A stretch of DNA of 64,000 nt from DASXZH01 sp963829965 (GCA_963829965.1 CAWHLK010000058.1:62001-126000), one strand, 5' to 3'; numbered from the stretch's first letter, positions 48,203 to 57,025 are shown. Notes: generated by a model from the letters alone, not told the origin. A program made the numbers and translations.

Positions 48203-49514
48203 ATGACTGATGATCTTCGAGAGGTTCGACTGCACACAGCAGACAGGCCCGACGACAATCGCCTTCTCTTCCAAAGAGATCGGGATCGTATTTTGTATAC
48301 AGGGGCGTTTCGCCGGCTAGCCGGGACTTCCAAGTTGCTTCCGCTTCGGAAGGCCATCAGTTTCACAACCGCTTGACGCACACCCTCGAGGTCGCCCAAA
48401 TCGCCAGGCGGATTGCCGAACTAAGGCTGCGCGAACAGCCCTCGTTGGTTCGCGCAATCGGTGGTCTGGACGCCGACGTTGTCGAGGCTGCTGCGCTGGC
48501 CCACGATCTAGGGCACCCGCCCTTCGGACACACCGGAGAAACGGCCCTCGACCAACTACTCACCCTGAAGGGACCCTCGGAGGATTCCGCTCTGGATCGG
48601 TACGGCTTTGAGGGTAACGCCCAAACGTTTCGCATACTTACCCAGCTTGCTGTTAGGAACGAGAGCTTTCGCGGACTAACCTGACGGTTGCAACTCTCAA
48701 TGGCGTGCTGAAGTATCCGTGGAAACGCGACTTTGCCGTTGACGGCAAACGATACAAGAAGTTCGCCTGCTACGACACCGAGGAACCCATCTTTGACCAA
48801 GTGCGAACGGGTTACCCCACCGATTACCGCAGCGCAGAAGCGGAGATCATGGACTGGGCCGACGAAATCGCCTACGCCGTCCACGATCTGTATGATTTCG
48901 CCCGCGCCGGTCTAATCCCCCTCGACCAACTCTCCCAGTCTAAGCACGAGTTTGAGATTTTCCTTGGGGCCCTCCAACAGAGGTGGGCCGCGGCAGGAAT
49001 CAAAAAAGAGCACACGATAGAATCCATGCGCAAGGTATTCGCTGTGCTTGCCCTGGCTCCAAGCGAGCATTACAACGGCGGTCAACGACATCGAGCGGCC
49101 CTCCGCACTTATACAAGCATCCTAATTGGCCAATACGTGCAAGCACTACAACTATGTGACCCACAGAAGCATCCAGACGGCAAGTGCGTCAACGTAACCC
49201 CACAAGCCAAAGTCGAACTCGATGTGCTGAAGGAATGTACGTGGGTTTACGTGATCGAGGGAGCCGGAATGGCGGGGATTCAGTATGGTCAAAGACAAAT
49301 AGTGACCACATTATTTGACATCCTTTACCGCGACGCAAAAGACCAAAGGAGGCTTACGCCGGTCTGGGCGAAAGAGCTGCTCGATGCCGGGCAGCCTGCC
49401 ACCAGGGTGGCAACCGACATCGTTAGCGGCCTGGTCGAAGACCAAGCGCTCACACTGTACCAAAGGCTAACGGGCTACAGCCCTGGCTCATTAGTGAATC
49501 CGATATTACGTTGA
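48203..49514 (+). CDS. dgt: dNTP triphosphohydrolase, HD domain, Dgt family (two frameshifts)
   Basis: About 437 residues in three frames, each change equal to one lost base (near 48331 in TTCCAAG and near 48677 in CTAACC). Order: RDRDRILYTGAFRRLAGTSQ, HTLEVAQIARRIAELRL with the first metal histidine, the HD motif AALAHDLGHPPFGHTGETAL, GFEGNAQTFRILTQLAVRNE, LNGVLKYPWKRDF, and EAEIMDWADEIAYAVHDLYD with the last metal aspartate. Dgt enzymes hydrolyse dNTPs to nucleoside and tripolyphosphate. In phage-infected cells, related enzymes starve replication of dNTPs. It is cargo of the tRNA-Leu element, followed 239 bp later by the RES-domain gene. Confidence 0.85.
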
Positions 49515-49639
49515 ATCGCGCTGTGCGTGTCGAGCCTGCTAGTAACCCGAGCCCAGTCACCCCCCTGACTTGGCCCGTCGTTGCGACCGGCGGGCCTGTC
49601 CGCTGAAACGACCCCGCTCCGTGACGCGGTGCCGTCACA

Positions 49640-49738
49640 GGCGAGAGATTGCTCAACTGCACGTCTTCCAATACCCAAGCCCCTAAATTCGTGCAAGCCG
49701 GGCCACGGACGGCATCTTCCATACCGTTCCGGCCTTGG
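49640..49738. repeat. Interspersed repeat R2, copy 1
   Basis: About 100 bp shared in diverged form with 52509-52605. The best-kept block runs GGCGAGAGATTGC ... ACGTCTTCCAA ... AGCCCCTAAA, followed by a weaker block ending near CGTTCCG. A GGGCCTGT/CCGCTG block also precedes both copies. It overlaps the nominal start of the RES frame, which argues that coding begins downstream. Confidence 0.55.
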
Positions 49739-49753
49739 GTACGCTCCAGGTTC

Positions 49754-50557
49754 GTGTTTGAATCGTATAGAAGCTACTGGTTCTTCGCTGCTTCTGTTAA
49801 GGCCAGGTCGCGCTACATTCGCACTCCGGCGCAAGAAGAGTTCCTGACGAACTTGCGCGACACGATTGCAGACAAGATCGAAACTCTGAAAGCTAGGACC
49901 ATCATGTACCGCTCTCAGCTTGGGCACGACTGGAGGAGCGAAGAAGACGACAGAGGCAGCAGTTACAAGGTCGAATGCCCATACGGCGAAGAGAGAATGA
50001 AACCGCTCCAGGATCGAGCCCAGGAAGGTCGAGCGAACCCCAAGGGAATACCCGTCCTGTACCTAGCCACCCATGAGGGCACGGCTGTCGCCGAGTCACG
50101 CCCTTGGCTCGGTGGGTTCGTATCGCTTGGCCATTTCAAGCTTAGCAAGAAACTGCGGGTAGTCAATTTGACGACAGAAAGAGAATACGGCCTCTTCCGC
50201 AATGAGCCAAGCGATGAAATCAAGTGCAAGGCGGTATGGGCAAGCATTGACAAAGCCTTCGCAAGGCCTGTAGAACGTTCCGATGACGTGGCCGATTATG
50301 CTCCGACGCAGCTTATCGCTGAATATTTTCGAGAACTGGGATATGACGGCATAGCGTATCGCAGTTCGCTAGGCCCCGGCCACAACCTGGCGCTCTTTAA
50401 TATTCATGTCGCCTCGCTTGAAGTCCGCAGACTCGTAAAAGTTAAGAAACTTACCATGGAGTTCGACGATGCAGACAATCCCTATTTCGTGGCCAAGCAG
50501 CCCGTTCGGATCAGTCGTCCAGGAGCTAGCGAATGGAAGAAGAGAACGAAAGCCTGA
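49754..50557 (+). CDS. RES-domain protein (NAD+ phosphorylase/ADP-ribosyl toxin-type)
   Basis: 267 residues from the GTG at 49754. A longer frame opens at 49649, but that part is repeat R2. The N-terminal ~60 residues are helical (RSYWFFAASVKARSRYIRTP, AQEEFLTNLRDTIADKIETL), as in proteins with a RES N-terminal helical domain. The RES domain carries the name-giving residues: R in TIMYRSQLG, E in LATHEGTAVAESRPWLG, S in YDGIAYRSSLGPGHNLALF, with PTQLIAEYFRELGYDGI. RES toxins of RES-Xre pairs degrade NAD+. No Xre partner is adjacent. Placed after a dNTPase, it could be a defence effector. It ends with the lysine/arginine-rich GASEWKKRTKA. Confidence 0.72.
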   Translation: MFESYRSYWFFAASVKARSRYIRTPAQEEFLTNLRDTIADKIETLKARTIMYRSQLGHDWRSEEDDRGSSYKVECPYGEERMKPLQDRAQEGRANPKGIPVLYLATHEGTAVAESRPWLGGFVSLGHFKLSKKLRVVNLTTEREYGLFRNEPSDEIKCKAVWASIDKAFARPVERSDDVADYAPTQLIAEYFRELGYDGIAYRSSLGPGHNLALFNIHVASLEVRRLVKVKKLTMEFDDADNPYFVAKQPVRISRPGASEWKKRTKA

Positions 50558-50789
50558 TGTCCGGGATATAGAACGGGCAGTTGGACTCGCCCTTGACCTC
50601 GGCTTCTTGGGTCTGCTTAGCGTATGCCGCACGCTTTACCTGGCGGTCAAAAACCCGCACCTCCAACAGGTTCGCATCCAGTTTTACGAAATAGAAGAAA
50701 GCATGAGGGGCGTGGCCGCTTCCCACCAAGATGGGCAACCGAGAAGGCCTTGCTCCGCCTACGGCGTCGCCTTGATAGGTCTCTTGTGA
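50469..50789 (+). CDS. Possible small protein overlapping RES gene
   Basis: 106 codons in another frame, overlapping the RES gene by 89 bp. The central part RKPDVRDIERAVGLALDLGF, LGLLSVCRTLYLAVKNPHLQ looks like two helices, one hydrophobic, and could be real. The N- and C-termini look arbitrary. No homolog comes to mind. Confidence 0.3.
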   Translation: MQTIPISWPSSPFGSVVQELANGRRERKPDVRDIERAVGLALDLGFLGLLSVCRTLYLAVKNPHLQQVRIQFYEIEESMRGVAASHQDGQPRRPCSAYGVALIGLL

Positions 50790-50898
50790 AACGCCATGGC
50801 TCGGGCCCGCTTCGCGGACCACTCGCCATGTCGAGCGCTTCGCGCTGGACCCCCGCAAAGATCGCCCTGTATGACCTACCAGACCGGTTCGGATTGAT

Positions 50899-50947
50899 GC
50901 CCTTTCCACGAATCCCCTTCGGGTCGCTACGCGTTCGTGGAAAGGGC
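50899..50947. repeat. Perfect 14-bp inverted repeat, 21-base loop
   Basis: GCCCTTTCCACGAA (50899-50912) pairs with TTCGTGGAAAGGGC (50934-50947) and is followed by AAATAATCC. The loop TCCCCTTCGGGTCGCTACGCG itself can form a small CCCTTCGGG hairpin. It could be a terminator for the RES unit or a structured RNA. Confidence 0.5.
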
Positions 50948-51203
50948 AAATAATCCTTCACCTGTAAGGAAGCAAACCCCACGGGAGCGCCGATACCTAG
51001 CAGTTGGAGCGACTACCTTCCAGACCAAGGAACAGCTTACAGGCCAACCGCTAGGCATCAGCACATCCCTGCTGGTCGGCTTGCCATGAATCGGAACAAG
51101 TATTTCCCCCGCCAAGCTGGTCGGCCACCATACGCGCTACGCACTATAAAAAGGTCAAACAGCGTCCATGCTGTTTGGGTTTAACTCCTACGGGCTCATG
51201 ACC

Positions 51204-51238
51204 AGCTACCGCAATCCCTCTGATCGCCTACCGCCCGG
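51204..51238. repeat. Interspersed repeat R1, copy 1 (35 bp)
   Basis: AGCTACCGCAATCCCTCTG... ending TACCGCCCGG, 34 of 35 bases shared with 52402-52436 in direct orientation. Both copies lie outside coding regions. Confidence 0.7.
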
Positions 51239-51527
51239 TGCGCCATCCATGGCTTGACCTCGCAGCCTGCACGTGCTTGCCATCCATGGCAGACGGGCCC
51301 ACGGCCCTCACGTCCAGTCTTCTCGGACGCTGTCGGTCGGTCGTCCATGCCCTCCCTTCCGTCCAGCGTGGCCTTTCGTTCGTCACAGCGCTCCCAATCC
51401 CTCGTTCAAGAGCACCGCTTCAATCATGCCATCGGTTTTACTATAGGTTTTATGCTTGCTTACGGATTCAAGAAGATCACCATTATGGTAGCGAACCTTC
51501 GGGAAGCTGTTGTGTTAGAATCGAAGT

Positions 51528-51944
51528 GTGGCCGAACAAAAACCGTGGGAGGCAGCCCTTACGCTGCTCCTGGTCATTGTCCCTGCATATTTAATTTGGA
51601 ATGCCTCGTGCTGGTCAAGCGATTCCAAACACGCAGATTCAAAATTGGCATCGGAAAAGCCTCAGAATCAGATTGGCTACGAGGGTCATCTCGAAAATGC
51701 GCCGGTCGCGGATTCGGAAGATGACCTAAAGGCCGCCGCTAAATATGTATCGGCCAAAGACAGGGTAGGAATAAACGAACTCATCGCTGAAGGAAAGCTG
51801 TGGTATGCCGACGATGGAACGAAGGTCAAACTACTGGACATCTCCGTTCAGTGGCTTGCGGGCGACAACTTTGACGACATTCGCATCGAGTCAGGGCCGC
51901 GTAAAGGTGAGGAAGGTTGGACCGTATCCAAATGCCTGAAGTGA
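51528..51944 (+). CDS. Membrane-anchored hypothetical protein
   Basis: 138 residues from a GTG. N-terminal anchor AALTLLLVIVPAYLIWNAS, then a polar linker, then a small beta-rich domain (LIAEGKLWYADDGTKVKLLD, WLAGDNFDDIRIESGPRKGE, ending EGWTVSKCLK) with an SH3-like look. Its role is unknown. It is cargo of the tRNA-Leu element and lies between the RES gene and the two-helix protein. Confidence 0.55.
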   Translation: MAEQKPWEAALTLLLVIVPAYLIWNASCWSSDSKHADSKLASEKPQNQIGYEGHLENAPVADSEDDLKAAAKYVSAKDRVGINELIAEGKLWYADDGTKVKLLDISVQWLAGDNFDDIRIESGPRKGEEGWTVSKCLK

Positions 51945-52089
51945 CACAAGCATTTCAAACGGACCCAATACCAACAGGGCCGAGTTGTACACCCGCCGGT
52001 CTGGTCATGGCCATTAAATCCGACGATTAGGTTTATTTCCCGTCTACGACCACCGCTGCCCAAGCCACCACCAAACACCAACGCTTCCG

Positions 52090-52359
52090 TTAGACGACGA
52101 TGCCGGGCTCGCGGCCACGGATCGCGAGACAGATTTCGTAGCCAACGATCAACAATGCGCCGATCAGCGCGCCTACGAGCCCAGTAGAAAGCACCATCTG
52201 TGGTTGGGCCATCAGGTCACTGTTGGCAAGCACCTTCGGGAAATCCCCGCCAAGCACAGCTTGACTAGAATACGGCACCGGAATGCCGACATTCATGGAA
52301 AACGCGTAGCCGCAAACGACGACGCCCGCCAAAAAGAAGAACCATCCGATCTTGCCCAT
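52090..52359 (-). CDS. Small two-helix membrane protein
   Basis: 89 residues with helices IGWFFFLAGVVVCGYAFSM near the N-terminus and MVLSTGLVGALIGALLIVGY near residue 55, and a short basic C-terminus (AIRGREPGIVV). I know no family. It faces the gene at 51528 convergently across 145 bp with no clear terminator. R1 copy 2 starts 43 bp upstream of it. Confidence 0.55.
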   Translation of the reverse strand: MGKIGWFFFLAGVVVCGYAFSMNVGIPVPYSSQAVLGGDFPKVLANSDLMAQPQMVLSTGLVGALIGALLIVGYEICLAIRGREPGIVV

Positions 52360-52401
52360 AGAGGGATTGTAACGAAATTCAGGAAAGGAAAGAGGCCGAG
52401 C

Positions 52402-52436
52402 AGCTACCGCAATCCCTCTGATCGCTTACCGCCCGG
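52402..52436. repeat. Interspersed repeat R1, copy 2
   Basis: Matches 51204-51238 with one C/T difference. It is followed by a GGCCCGGGGGGGCC tract and, 73 bp later, by repeat R2 copy 2. Confidence 0.7.
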
Positions 52437-52508
52437 CCCGGGGGGGCCACTCCACCGCCACTCACCGTTGCGAGACAAATGCCTGTTCCGGGGGCCTGTG
52501 TGTCCGCT

Positions 52509-52605
52509 GGCGAGAGATTGCCCGCTTGGACGTCTTCCAAGACACCCGAGCCCCTAAAACGTCGAGCGCCGCCCACAGACGCCATTTTCCGTAGCGTTCC
52601 GTGCA
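52509..52605. repeat. Interspersed repeat R2, copy 2
   Basis: The diverged second copy of the block at 49640-49738. The best match is GGCGAGAGATTGC followed by ACGTCTTCCAAG and AGCCCCTAAA. It lies between the two-helix protein and the zinc-ribbon genes, with no coding function I can see. Confidence 0.55.
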
Positions 52606-52685
52606 ACCAAGGCCCAACTGAGCAGGCCAGCACCTTTTCCTTAGCGGCAATTGCCTCGTTCCCCGTTTTTATGGCACCACCCGGT

Positions 52686-53267
52686 TTACCTAGCGTGTGT
52701 CGTGTCGTTCGGATCAGGTGCTGTCATACAGACTGTCGCATCATCGGCATAATAAACAACCATTAGTTCACCGTCGTCATCATCTGGATACATGTTCTTA
52801 GTGATTCGATAAAAAAAAGTGGAAGTGGGCCGGCCGTTCTCCGTGTCGCGGCCGAAATCGCTGTAGGTTTGGCCCTTCCAAAGAAATCTTTCCCCCTCGG
52901 TCCCAGCTAACGTGTCCACAAACGTCTTCGCGTCGTGTTTATGTATCTGTCTTGCGATTGCAAGGACCGCGGGGTTGTCAGCATGACTGGTCGATGCTTT
53001 ATCACCATGAGAAAAGGACCCAAGCAGTCCAAAAAAGCCGCAAAACAACACGCATGCCCCTGGCAGAACTAACAACAGCCACAACGGATTAAATGGCCTC
53101 TTGACCTGCTGTCCGTTAGAAGGCACGGGAATGGCGTGAATAGGCGGTTGAACTTGGGGCCCAAACTGGGTCGAATAGTGGTGCCCACAATACTGGCAGA
53201 ACTGGGCGTAAATAGGCGAATGCGCTTTGCAGCGTGGACATACCTTGAGCCTTTGGCCCGGCGTCAT
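52686..53267 (-). CDS. Zinc-ribbon membrane protein 1
   Basis: 193 residues. N-terminal zinc ribbon with CxxC pairs (KVCPRCKAHSPIYAQFCQYC then GHH), a proline-rich linker, one membrane helix WLLLVLPGACVLFCGFFGLL, and a C-terminal domain of ~110 residues (VLAIARQIHKHDAKTFVDTL, WKGQTYSDFGRDTENGRPTS) presumably outside the membrane. The design matches the zinc-ribbon/TM proteins seen in some mobile elements, but this C-terminal domain is not familiar. It is 31 bp downstream of its smaller relative at 53299, in one transcript. Confidence 0.65.
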   Translation of the reverse strand: MTPGQRLKVCPRCKAHSPIYAQFCQYCGHHYSTQFGPQVQPPIHAIPVPSNGQQVKRPFNPLWLLLVLPGACVLFCGFFGLLGSFSHGDKASTSHADNPAVLAIARQIHKHDAKTFVDTLAGTEGERFLWKGQTYSDFGRDTENGRPTSTFFYRITKNMYPDDDDGELMVVYYADDATVCMTAPDPNDTTHAR

Positions 53268-53298
53268 ACCGCTATTTTAACATGGCAAAAAAGCGCCC

Positions 53299-53733
53299 CT
53301 ATGGTTCCGAATATATGACCCGTCCGTCAGGTCCAGTTAACGTTTTTACGTGATTTTCATCCATATATTCCCTGACCGGCTCGGGTAGCTGCTCGGCTCG
53401 CTCCCTTGCGATTCTTGCGGCCCTCTCAGGTGGGGTCTCGAAAGGTCCTGCCGGGGCTACTTCCTGCGAAGGCGTCAGCTCGACGTGTTGGGCCTCTTGA
53501 GGGTGAGACTGGCGGCCCAACGCATAGCCAGCAAGAACGAAGAGCCCCAAGGCGGCAAGTGCTACCCAGACCCACAGCAAAAGGGCCGTTTTAGCTTTCG
53601 ATGTAGACGACGATCCCTGGTTGGCGGCACTATGCTGCGCGAAGCTCGTTCTAAATCTGTGCCCGCAGTTCTGACAAAAGGCCGCGTTTATTGGGCTCGG
53701 GGCCTTACAGCCGGGACAGATTTTCGTCAGCAT
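53299..53733 (-). CDS. Zinc-ribbon membrane protein 2
   Basis: 144 residues with the same N-terminal ribbon (KICPGCKAPSPINAAFCQNC), a serine-rich linker, the membrane helix ALLLWVWVALAALGLFVLAG, and an acidic, helical C-terminal tail rich in E/A/R (PPERAARIARERAEQLPEPV). It is a paralog of 52686-53267 by its ribbon and layout. It is divergent from the protease gene at 53831 across 97 bp. Confidence 0.65.
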   Translation of the reverse strand: MLTKICPGCKAPSPINAAFCQNCGHRFRTSFAQHSAANQGSSSTSKAKTALLLWVWVALAALGLFVLAGYALGRQSHPQEAQHVELTPSQEVAPAGPFETPPERAARIARERAEQLPEPVREYMDENHVKTLTGPDGRVIYSEP

Positions 53734-53830
53734 AACACGATTCTATCACCAGCCACACAAATCGGACCATCCACCGTCAAACACGGGTCGCGTTGACCAC
53801 CCACAGCGACGCCGTGATATAGTAACAAGC

Positions 53831-55090
53831 ATGAAGAGCAAAATAAGCACCGTGGTAGGAACGTCCTTTCTACTTGCTCTGGCAGGCGCTCAGACCCCCG
53901 ATAAGTCTCAACAAGCCCCCCACTTGAGTCCGCAGGAGGTATATGAGCGCTTCCACGATTCGGTAGTCAAGATCGAGACCGACAAGAAATCTGGCACTGG
54001 CTTCTTCATTCGCGACGGCCAAACTGTCGTGACCGCTGATCACGTGCTTGGAGGGGCAACGTCCCTAATCGTCCATGGGACAAGGGGGGAGAACTGGTAT
54101 GTCGACTCCTGCCAAACAGACTCACAAGCAGATGTCGCAATCCTCCACCTAACGAAGCCCACGGGGCGAAAGCCAATCCACCTTGCCGACTTCAGCGGCC
54201 TTAAGCCAGGTTCTGAGGTCACCGTGATCGCAAATCCCCTTGGCTTTCTTACCGACTCGGTCTCAAGCGGCATCCTTAGCGCCAGGCGTATCGATCAGGA
54301 CACGGAACTTGTCCAGTTCACTGCGGCAGTCAGCCCCGGATGCAGCGGGGGACCTGTCATCGACTCCGCTGGCGAAGTGGTGGGCCTAGTATCCTTCAAC
54401 TTTACGCAAGGCCAAGCGCTAAATTTAGCAGTCGCTGACCCGCCAATACATAGGCTGCTCGAAAAACCGTCCGAACTTATTAGCGCGGTGTTTCAGGACG
54501 GTAAGAAGGCGGATGAAGACGCTAAACGGGAAGCAGACGATTTGGCGCAAAAGGCAGCAGCCGCAAGCGCGGCAGCCGATGCGGCGAAGAAGGAGCACGA
54601 CGACCGGCTCGCAAAGGCAAAGCAGGACCTCGAAACCTTGAGGAACCAGGAATCCGAATTCACCCACGAAATCGAAAGCAAAAACGCCCGAACCGAGGAA
54701 CAGACCAACAACATAGCGTCGTGTACAACCTCGCTTAACTCAACGATCTCGGACGCAAATACGGCAGCGGAAAACTACAACGATGCTGTTGCGCAATACA
54801 ACAGCCTACAGCGGCAGATTGAGCAACTAAACCAACAACCGGGGAGCATTGGCTCAGGACTTGAGAGCCTTGGTCTAGGGCTGAAATCCGGGAGCTGGCT
54901 CAAAAAGGCAAATAACTACCGCAGACAGTACGAAGACCTGCGCGCTCAAGCGACCAATCTCCAGAATCAGATCACACTTGCGCAGGCAGACCTAGACAAC
55001 ACAAGAGCAGAGATAGCCACGCTGCGGTCGAAGCTGGATGCTGTAAAGATTGCGGAGGTCGTGCCTGAAGCGATAGTCGAAGCGGGTTAG
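53831..55090 (+). CDS. Secreted trypsin-like serine protease with coiled-coil tail
   Basis: 419 residues. Signal peptide (SKISTVVGTSFLLALAGAQ). Residues ~45-210 form a chymotrypsin-fold protease with a complete triad: H in TVVTADHVLGG, D in SQADVAILHLT, S in SPGCSGGPVIDSAGEV. No PDZ domain follows. Instead residues ~225-400 are a long coiled coil rich in A/E/K/Q (ADDLAQKAAAASAAADAAKK, NQESEFTHEIESKNARTEEQ), ending before GSIGSGLESLGLGLKSGSWL and another coil. It is a DegP-like periplasmic protease core tethered to an oligomerising stalk. It lies next to, and divergent from, the zinc-ribbon genes, and its substrate is unknown. Confidence 0.82.
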   Translation: MKSKISTVVGTSFLLALAGAQTPDKSQQAPHLSPQEVYERFHDSVVKIETDKKSGTGFFIRDGQTVVTADHVLGGATSLIVHGTRGENWYVDSCQTDSQADVAILHLTKPTGRKPIHLADFSGLKPGSEVTVIANPLGFLTDSVSSGILSARRIDQDTELVQFTAAVSPGCSGGPVIDSAGEVVGLVSFNFTQGQALNLAVADPPIHRLLEKPSELISAVFQDGKKADEDAKREADDLAQKAAAASAAADAAKKEHDDRLAKAKQDLETLRNQESEFTHEIESKNARTEEQTNNIASCTTSLNSTISDANTAAENYNDAVAQYNSLQRQIEQLNQQPGSIGSGLESLGLGLKSGSWLKKANNYRRQYEDLRAQATNLQNQITLAQADLDNTRAEIATLRSKLDAVKIAEVVPEAIVEAG

Positions 55091-56131
55091 ATATGTGTCA
55101 GCTTCCCCGTTTGCTGCCCTAGCGGGACATGCAAACCTGACCAAGATTGCCCGACTGTATCCTTTGTTCTGACCACGCACGCGTATTCATTTGAACCTAG
55201 ATTCGACGGCTCCGCGACGGGCTCAACACGCCAAAGACGGTTCGCCCTAGCACGTTTCGGCCACCAAGACACATCGGGAAATCGATTCCAAAATTACGCT
55301 CGTTCTTGAGGCGCAATTCCCGCGGCTCGATTACGATTCATTGGGATCGGTCGGCTACATCACCCAAGGCGCAAAAAGCTGTGCATAACCTAACACGAAG
55401 TGCGGGTTGCGAACCCGCAAAACCGTAGTCCGAGAAGCAGATATTTGGATGCCAAAGCGAGCAGAAAAAGCAGCGGATTGTGCTGTCGGGTTTTGATGCT
55501 AAACGCGTAAGAAGTCAGATCCAAATGCGCGTCGCGAAAATGCGCAGGAATTGAACTCAAAGAATATCCTCAAGCGGCTCCCTAAAACGCCGCAAATCAG
55601 ATGCACACTTTGAACCTGCAACGTGCAGCAAACGATGCTTTCAAAAAGTCACTTTGAAAGCTGCGCGAGCAGGCGAACTGGGAGGACGAAAGCGGCGTTA
55701 AAGCCTCCTTTTGCGGCCTAAGTTCAAGCACACACTAAAAACCACTCGCTTGGAGGCACCCCGAAAAACCCCTAATAACCGCAACGTCCAGGTTCAAAGC
55801 ACGCCGCAAGATGCCGCGAGATGCGTACTGCCCAGGTTCAAGGTCCCACGCAATACTACGCAAATAAATCTCGCCAGGCTCAGAGGCACCCCAGTTCATC
55901 AGGTTCAAAGCACGCCGCAAGATGCCGCAATATGGGCACCGCCCAGGTTCAAGGGCACACGCAACACTACGCATAAGTATGAAATAATCCCCTAATGAAA
56001 GCGCCGGACGTTATCGGCACCCGCGTTCAGTTCATTGCGATCGGTCCGACGACTTCAAAGTTCCGTCATTTTTAGGCTCAATTACTATCGCGGTATTAGG
56101 CTTGTACCGCGCGCGCGTGTTCGCGCTCCGT
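55091..56131. other. 1-kb noncoding repeat zone, candidate replication origin
   Basis: No convincing gene. A frame at 55711-55995 only reflects the repeats. The zone holds 74-bp direct repeats (55789-55862 and 55900-55973) and several copies of GGTTCAA (55791, 55835, 55902, 55946; a GTTCAA variant at 55712). It borders the primase-like gene. This is the usual setting of an origin on integrative elements and plasmids, inferred from position and repeats only. Confidence 0.5.
55789..55973. repeat. Two 74-bp direct repeats with 111-bp period
   Basis: Copy 1 at 55789-55862 and copy 2 at 55900-55973 both begin CAGGTTCAAAGCACGCCGCA and end CACTACGCA or TACTACGCA. Each contains a second GGTTCAA ~44 bp after the first. 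A GGCACCCC block precedes both. The period and the internal repeat resemble iterons. Confidence 0.65.
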
Positions 56132-56878
56132 TCATAAACGGGTCTCAGCCTGCCCCTCATAACGGCGCTCGTCGGGACGTCGCAACTCAGCAGCGCTATA
56201 TCCCTTTTCGAAATGGTCGGTCAGATCAATACACCCACTGGCCACATTCAAAATCCTCAATGACGTGGCAACGCTTTCGAGGCTCCGAACAACATGGCTC
56301 GCGTGTTGCATTCCCTTCCAATCCTAATCGGGGATGATTACGACCCTCGCATCTTTGAACCAAGCATTGAATTCCGATCGCCATTTGCCCGCACCAAAGG
56401 GGTTAGTTGTTGCTGCAGCAAATCCCATCTTTACCGCAGTAAGAGCGTCTTTCTCTCCCTCGCAAATGGCCACCTCCAACCCCCCGCCGATGGCTGCGAC
56501 AATCTCCGGCAGATTATAAATTCGCAACTTGTCCCCCCTGCCTCTCACCCATTTTCCGTCTTCATAATGTTCGGCCCATGACTCTCGCTTGGGCTGCCGG
56601 CCCTTCGGATGTCTGCCCACTCGCAAGACCGGGTTAGAGTCTTTATCGCGGTAAGTGTAAACATCGTTGCCTTCCCTCGTCTTGAAATGCGCTTGAAAGG
56701 GAGGGAAAAACAATCGGGGTTCTAAGCCAAGAGCGCTGCGAACCTCTTCGAAACTGCATCCGGCATGGCATTTCATTCCTATCTTGCCCGTGTTGAAAAG
56801 CGTCACCGAAAGGCTGTTTTCCTGGTCGTCGTGCGCCGGGCATCTTGCGGACTTCGTGAGTTCGCGCGGGCCATGCAC
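56132..56878 (-). pseudogene. CHC2/TOPRIM primase-like gene with internal amber codon
   Basis: About 248 residues if the TAG at 56326-56324 is read through. N-terminal CHC2 zinc finger (C-P-A-H-D-D ... M-K-C-H-A-G-C), then a TOPRIM domain with the acid in AICEGEKDALTAVKMGFAAA and the metal motif VVIIPD-TAG-DWKGMQHA, where the stop replaces the middle residue of D-x-D. After it, coding character continues (VVRSLESVATSLRILNVASG, LTDHFEKGYSAAELRR) to a TGA at 56132. Upstream of the GTG at 56878 the frame also reads DKERFRSVLARLRN, so the real start is further back and not clear. Such proteins start replication of plasmids and integrative elements. As it stands the gene is interrupted. Confidence 0.75.
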
Positions 56879-57025
56879 GTTTCTTAGCCTAGCGAGGACC
56901 GATCTGAACCTTTCCTTGTCTGCACTGGTAACGCCAACTTGGCTCGTGGATATTTGCCCCGATTCGTTTTCTTGTGCGCTTCGTGATTATCCCTTTCATG
57001 TTCACTCCGATTACAGTTCTGTTGT

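Larger units (their letters stand above)
50790..51527. other. Intergenic region with hairpins and repeat R1
   Basis: Apart from the doubtful small protein upstream, I see no gene. It holds a perfect 14-bp inverted repeat at 50899-50947 (GCCCTTTCCACGAA and its complement, 21-base loop), a terminator-like hairpin at 51156-51177 (CAAACAGC-GTCCAT-GCTGTTTG followed by GGTTT), and repeat R1 copy 1 at 51204-51238. Confidence 0.5.

Noticed and set aside
55789..55973. CRISPR array
   Set aside because: Only two long, imperfect direct repeats with no spacer periodicity and no cas genes.
55711..55995. 94-codon open frame
   Set aside because: Its two near-identical halves come from the 74-bp DNA repeats; the region looks noncoding.
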